Shown one piece after another: positions 62,176 through 64,000 of a DNA stretch of 64,000 nucleotides. This stretch comes from Pseudorhodoplanes sp. (GTDB lineage: Bacteria > Pseudomonadota > Alphaproteobacteria > Rhizobiales > Xanthobacteraceae), in contig JAVSMS010000001.1 of the NCBI GenBank assembly GCA_032027085.1, positions 467,711 to 531,710 of the forward strand, written 5' to 3'. Position 1 is the stretch's first letter; each line of letters starts with the position of its first letter. The notes under the pieces are model-generated. The model saw nothing but the letters and a program-made list of their open reading frames with translations, did not search any database and was not told where the DNA came from. Made by a program: the position numbers and the translations under genes.

Positions 62176-63147
62176 TCACATCTTGGCGCCCTTTTCCTTG
62201 AAGTATTTCGCGGCGCCGGGATGCCACGGAATGGTTGTGTTCTGGTTGTTCTGCGTGTCGAGCACGATCGCCTTGGCTTCGCCATGCGCCATTGCCACCT
62301 CGTCGCGCTTCTCGAACAGAGTCTTGACGATGTCGTAGGCGACCTTGTCCGACATCTTCGCGCTGGCGACCAGGATGTTCTGCACCACCGCGATCTTGTT
62401 GTCGGTGTCCTGGCCGGGATAGGTCTTCGCCGGGATCACCCCTTTGCTGTAGAGATTGCCGTATTTGGCGTTCATCTTCTCGGTCAGGTCGGCGGTGTCG
62501 ACGAGCTTCAGCTTAACGCCCGGCGATGCGCCGAGATCGGTGACCGCCGCCGTCGGCAAGCCGCCAACCCAGAAATAGGCGTCAATCTTGCGATCCTTGA
62601 GCGCGTTGGTCGATTCCGCGACGCCGAGGCGTTCGCGCGTCATGTCCTTGTCCTTGTCGAGACCGGCGGCCTCGATCACGCGGAACGCCATCACTTCGGT
62701 GGCGCTGCCGGGTGAGCCGGTAGAGACGCGCTTGCCCTTGAGGTCGGACATCTTGGTGATGCCGGTGCCGTCGACCGTCACCACATGCATGCGGTTCGGA
62801 TACAGTACCATCAGCGTGCGCACCTCGACGGGATTGCCCTTGAACTTGTCCTCGCCCTTGAGCGCGTTCAGTGCGGCATCCACCATCACCAGCCCGACTT
62901 CACTCTGCTGGGAGCCGATCAGCTTGAGATTGTCGACAGAGCCGCCGGTCACGCGCGCGGTGGCCTGCACATTGGGCAGATGCTTGGACAGCACGTTCGC
63001 CATGCCGCCGCCCATCGGATAATAGACCCCGCCGGTTCCGCCGGTGGCGATGGCGATGTTGGTCTGGGCAGTGGCAGTGCCGGCGAACAGGACGGCGCCC
63101 AAGGCGAGTCCTGCCAGATATCCACCCATGACAAAGCTGCGTTTCAT
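62176..63147 (-). CDS. TAXI-family TRAP transporter solute-binding protein (second system)
   Basis: Periplasmic binding protein of 323 residues with a signal peptide (about 1-27, ending GTATAQ). TAXI features: TNIAIATGGTGGVYYPMGGG at the mature start, GKRVSTGSPGSATEVMAFR, FWVGGLPTAAVTDL and the C-terminal IPWHPGAAKYFKEKG. It differs clearly from the first TAXI protein at 29.5 kb. It lies 12 bases after the permease gene, here the reverse order of the first operon. A terminator follows. Confidence 0.93.
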   Translation of the reverse strand: MKRSFVMGGYLAGLALGAVLFAGTATAQTNIAIATGGTGGVYYPMGGGMANVLSKHLPNVQATARVTGGSVDNLKLIGSQQSEVGLVMVDAALNALKGEDKFKGNPVEVRTLMVLYPNRMHVVTVDGTGITKMSDLKGKRVSTGSPGSATEVMAFRVIEAAGLDKDKDMTRERLGVAESTNALKDRKIDAYFWVGGLPTAAVTDLGASPGVKLKLVDTADLTEKMNAKYGNLYSKGVIPAKTYPGQDTDNKIAVVQNILVASAKMSDKVAYDIVKTLFEKRDEVAMAHGEAKAIVLDTQNNQNTTIPWHPGAAKYFKEKGAKM

Positions 63148-63159
63148 TCCACTTCCTCC

Positions 63160-64000
63160 CTATGACCGGCTGGCCGTTTTGGCCGCTGATGCTGCCGGTG
63201 TTACGCGTTGTTTAAAGATTACAATGAGCGCGATCACGATGCCAAATGCCGCAGTGTAGCTGATATCGCGCCCGGTAAGGGCTTCCGCCAATGCTTCGAG
63301 GAGGCTCGGGAACACCAGCAGCAGGCCCGCCAGCACCAGCAGGCCGCGCTCCACCGGCGTGGCGCGGCGAAGCGCCCAGCCCTGCGCGGCGGCGGCGAGC
63401 GCCGCGAGCCCCAGTGCGGTTTTCACGGTGATCATCGCGATGTCGACCCAGCTCCCGCCCGCCGGCAACTTGAGTAGCAGGCCAAGTCCCTGCGGATCGA
63501 GCACAAACACGAAGGGCACGAGGAAGGCCGGCAGGGTGTATTTCCAGGCCTGCAACGTCGTCCTGTAGGGATCGCCGCCGGTGATCGCCGCCGCCGCGAA
63601 GGGCGACAGCGCGGTCGGCGGCGAGACTTCCGACAGCACCGCGTAATAGAAGATGAACATGTGCGCGGCGACGTCCGGCACGCCCAGCTTGATCAGGGCC
63701 GGCGCCGCGATCACCGCGCAGATGATGTAGGACGCCGTCACCGGCACCGCGAGACCGATGATCCAGACGATCAGCGCGGTATAGATCGCGGTCAGCAGCA
63801 GCGAACCGCCGGCGTAATCGATCACGATGGCCGAGAATTTCAGGCCGAGACCGGTCAGCGTGACGACGCCGACAATGATGCCGGCCACGGCGCAGGTGGT
63901 CGCCGCCGTCAGCGTCTGGATCGAGCCGTCGGCCAGCGTGCGCGTCAATTTCTTCGGCATCAACGCGGTCTCACGCGTGATGAAGCTCATCACGAAGGTG
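63160..64000 (-). CDS. TRAP transporter permease, fused DctQM (partial, 5' end outside window)
   Basis: C-terminal 280 residues of a TRAP-TAXI permease; the frame stays open to the right edge. DctM-type features include TCAVAGIIVGVVTLTGLGL, GLAVPVTASYIICAVIAAPAL, SEVSPPTALSPFAAAAITG and a long hydrophobic tail. In the first operon the homologous segment reads GMGMPTTPAYIIMTALL. Twelve bases to the binding-protein gene downstream. The DctQ part is expected beyond 64000. Confidence 0.93.
   Translation of the reverse strand, partial: TFVMSFITRETALMPKKLTRTLADGSIQTLTAATTCAVAGIIVGVVTLTGLGLKFSAIVIDYAGGSLLLTAIYTALIVWIIGLAVPVTASYIICAVIAAPALIKLGVPDVAAHMFIFYYAVLSEVSPPTALSPFAAAAITGGDPYRTTLQAWKYTLPAFLVPFVFVLDPQGLGLLLKLPAGGSWVDIAMITVKTALGLAALAAAAQGWALRRATPVERGLLVLAGLLLVFPSLLEALAEALTGRDISYTAAFGIVIALIVIFKQRVTPAASAAKTASRS

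Noticed and set aside
1-64000. CRISPR array, prophage or insertion sequence
   Set aside because: No regularly spaced repeats, cas genes, transposase or phage structural genes were found on either strand.

Overview
The window is GC-rich, densely coded alphaproteobacterial chromosome. Gene content points to Hyphomicrobiales (Rhizobiales), probably near Xanthobacteraceae/Nitrobacteraceae: a NadQ-type NAD regulator beside nadABC, a TIGR02301 protein, tandem DUF2336 proteins, TRAP-TAXI transporters with fused DctQM permeases, extensin-like and SleB envelope proteins, and short palindromic intergenic repeats of the 'ATGGCCGGG..CCCGGCCAT' type. Genus cannot be fixed from the sequence alone. No phage, integrase, transposase, CRISPR array or rRNA is visible. 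One tRNA gene (Pro, CGG) is present.

Layout. 1-6.4 kb: anti-sigma factor at the left edge, a CbpA-like J-domain protein, a lipoprotein, pdxH and an SDR, corA, a 53-residue small protein and an L,D-transpeptidase. 6.4-17.1 kb: a Tat-type phosphoesterase, an extensin-like protein, a SolA-like amine oxidase, an acyl-CoA synthetase followed by a DUF898/M48 protease/DUF1499 envelope module, then a metallo-beta-lactamase-fold hydrolase and the UPF0210/ACT pair. 17.5-25.4 kb: two tandem DUF2336 genes, a phosphonate-type ABC importer (phnDCEE) and minCDE. 25.8-30.4 kb: a TRAP-TAXI transporter in one operon with a sugar-acid dehydratase.

30.7-39.2 kb is the chemotaxis region. A minus-strand run, cheW-cheR-cheD-cheB-(STAS+CheY fusion)-cheA-cheY-(CheZ/CheT-like candidate), faces a plus-strand pair: a divergent response regulator whose C-terminus copies the FliM N-terminal CheY-binding peptide, and an unrecognised protein. 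No MCP or flagellar structural gene lies in the window. These accessory proteins are the best candidates here for undescribed biology.

39.6-55.4 kb: tRNA-Pro, a Sua5-type enzyme, an FAD-linked dehydrogenase, an exported PIMT, a YedK/HMCES protein, NUDIX, several small Hyphomicrobiales proteins, a double-receiver regulator, ygfZ-tag-HD hydrolase-phosphatase-nadQ, a thioesterase, an AcuI-like reductase and two tandem MFS transporters. 55.7-59.5 kb: nadABC, with a perfect 27-bp palindrome just upstream of nadA that I read as the NadQ operator. 59.6-64 kb: a SleB-family cell-wall hydrolase with a triplicated EPFAI motif, a small membrane protein, and a second TRAP-TAXI system whose permease runs off the right edge.

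Where several starts were possible I chose by Shine-Dalgarno spacing, overlap with the upstream gene, or family alignment; these choices are stated per gene. Family calls come from motifs recognised by eye, not from a database search.
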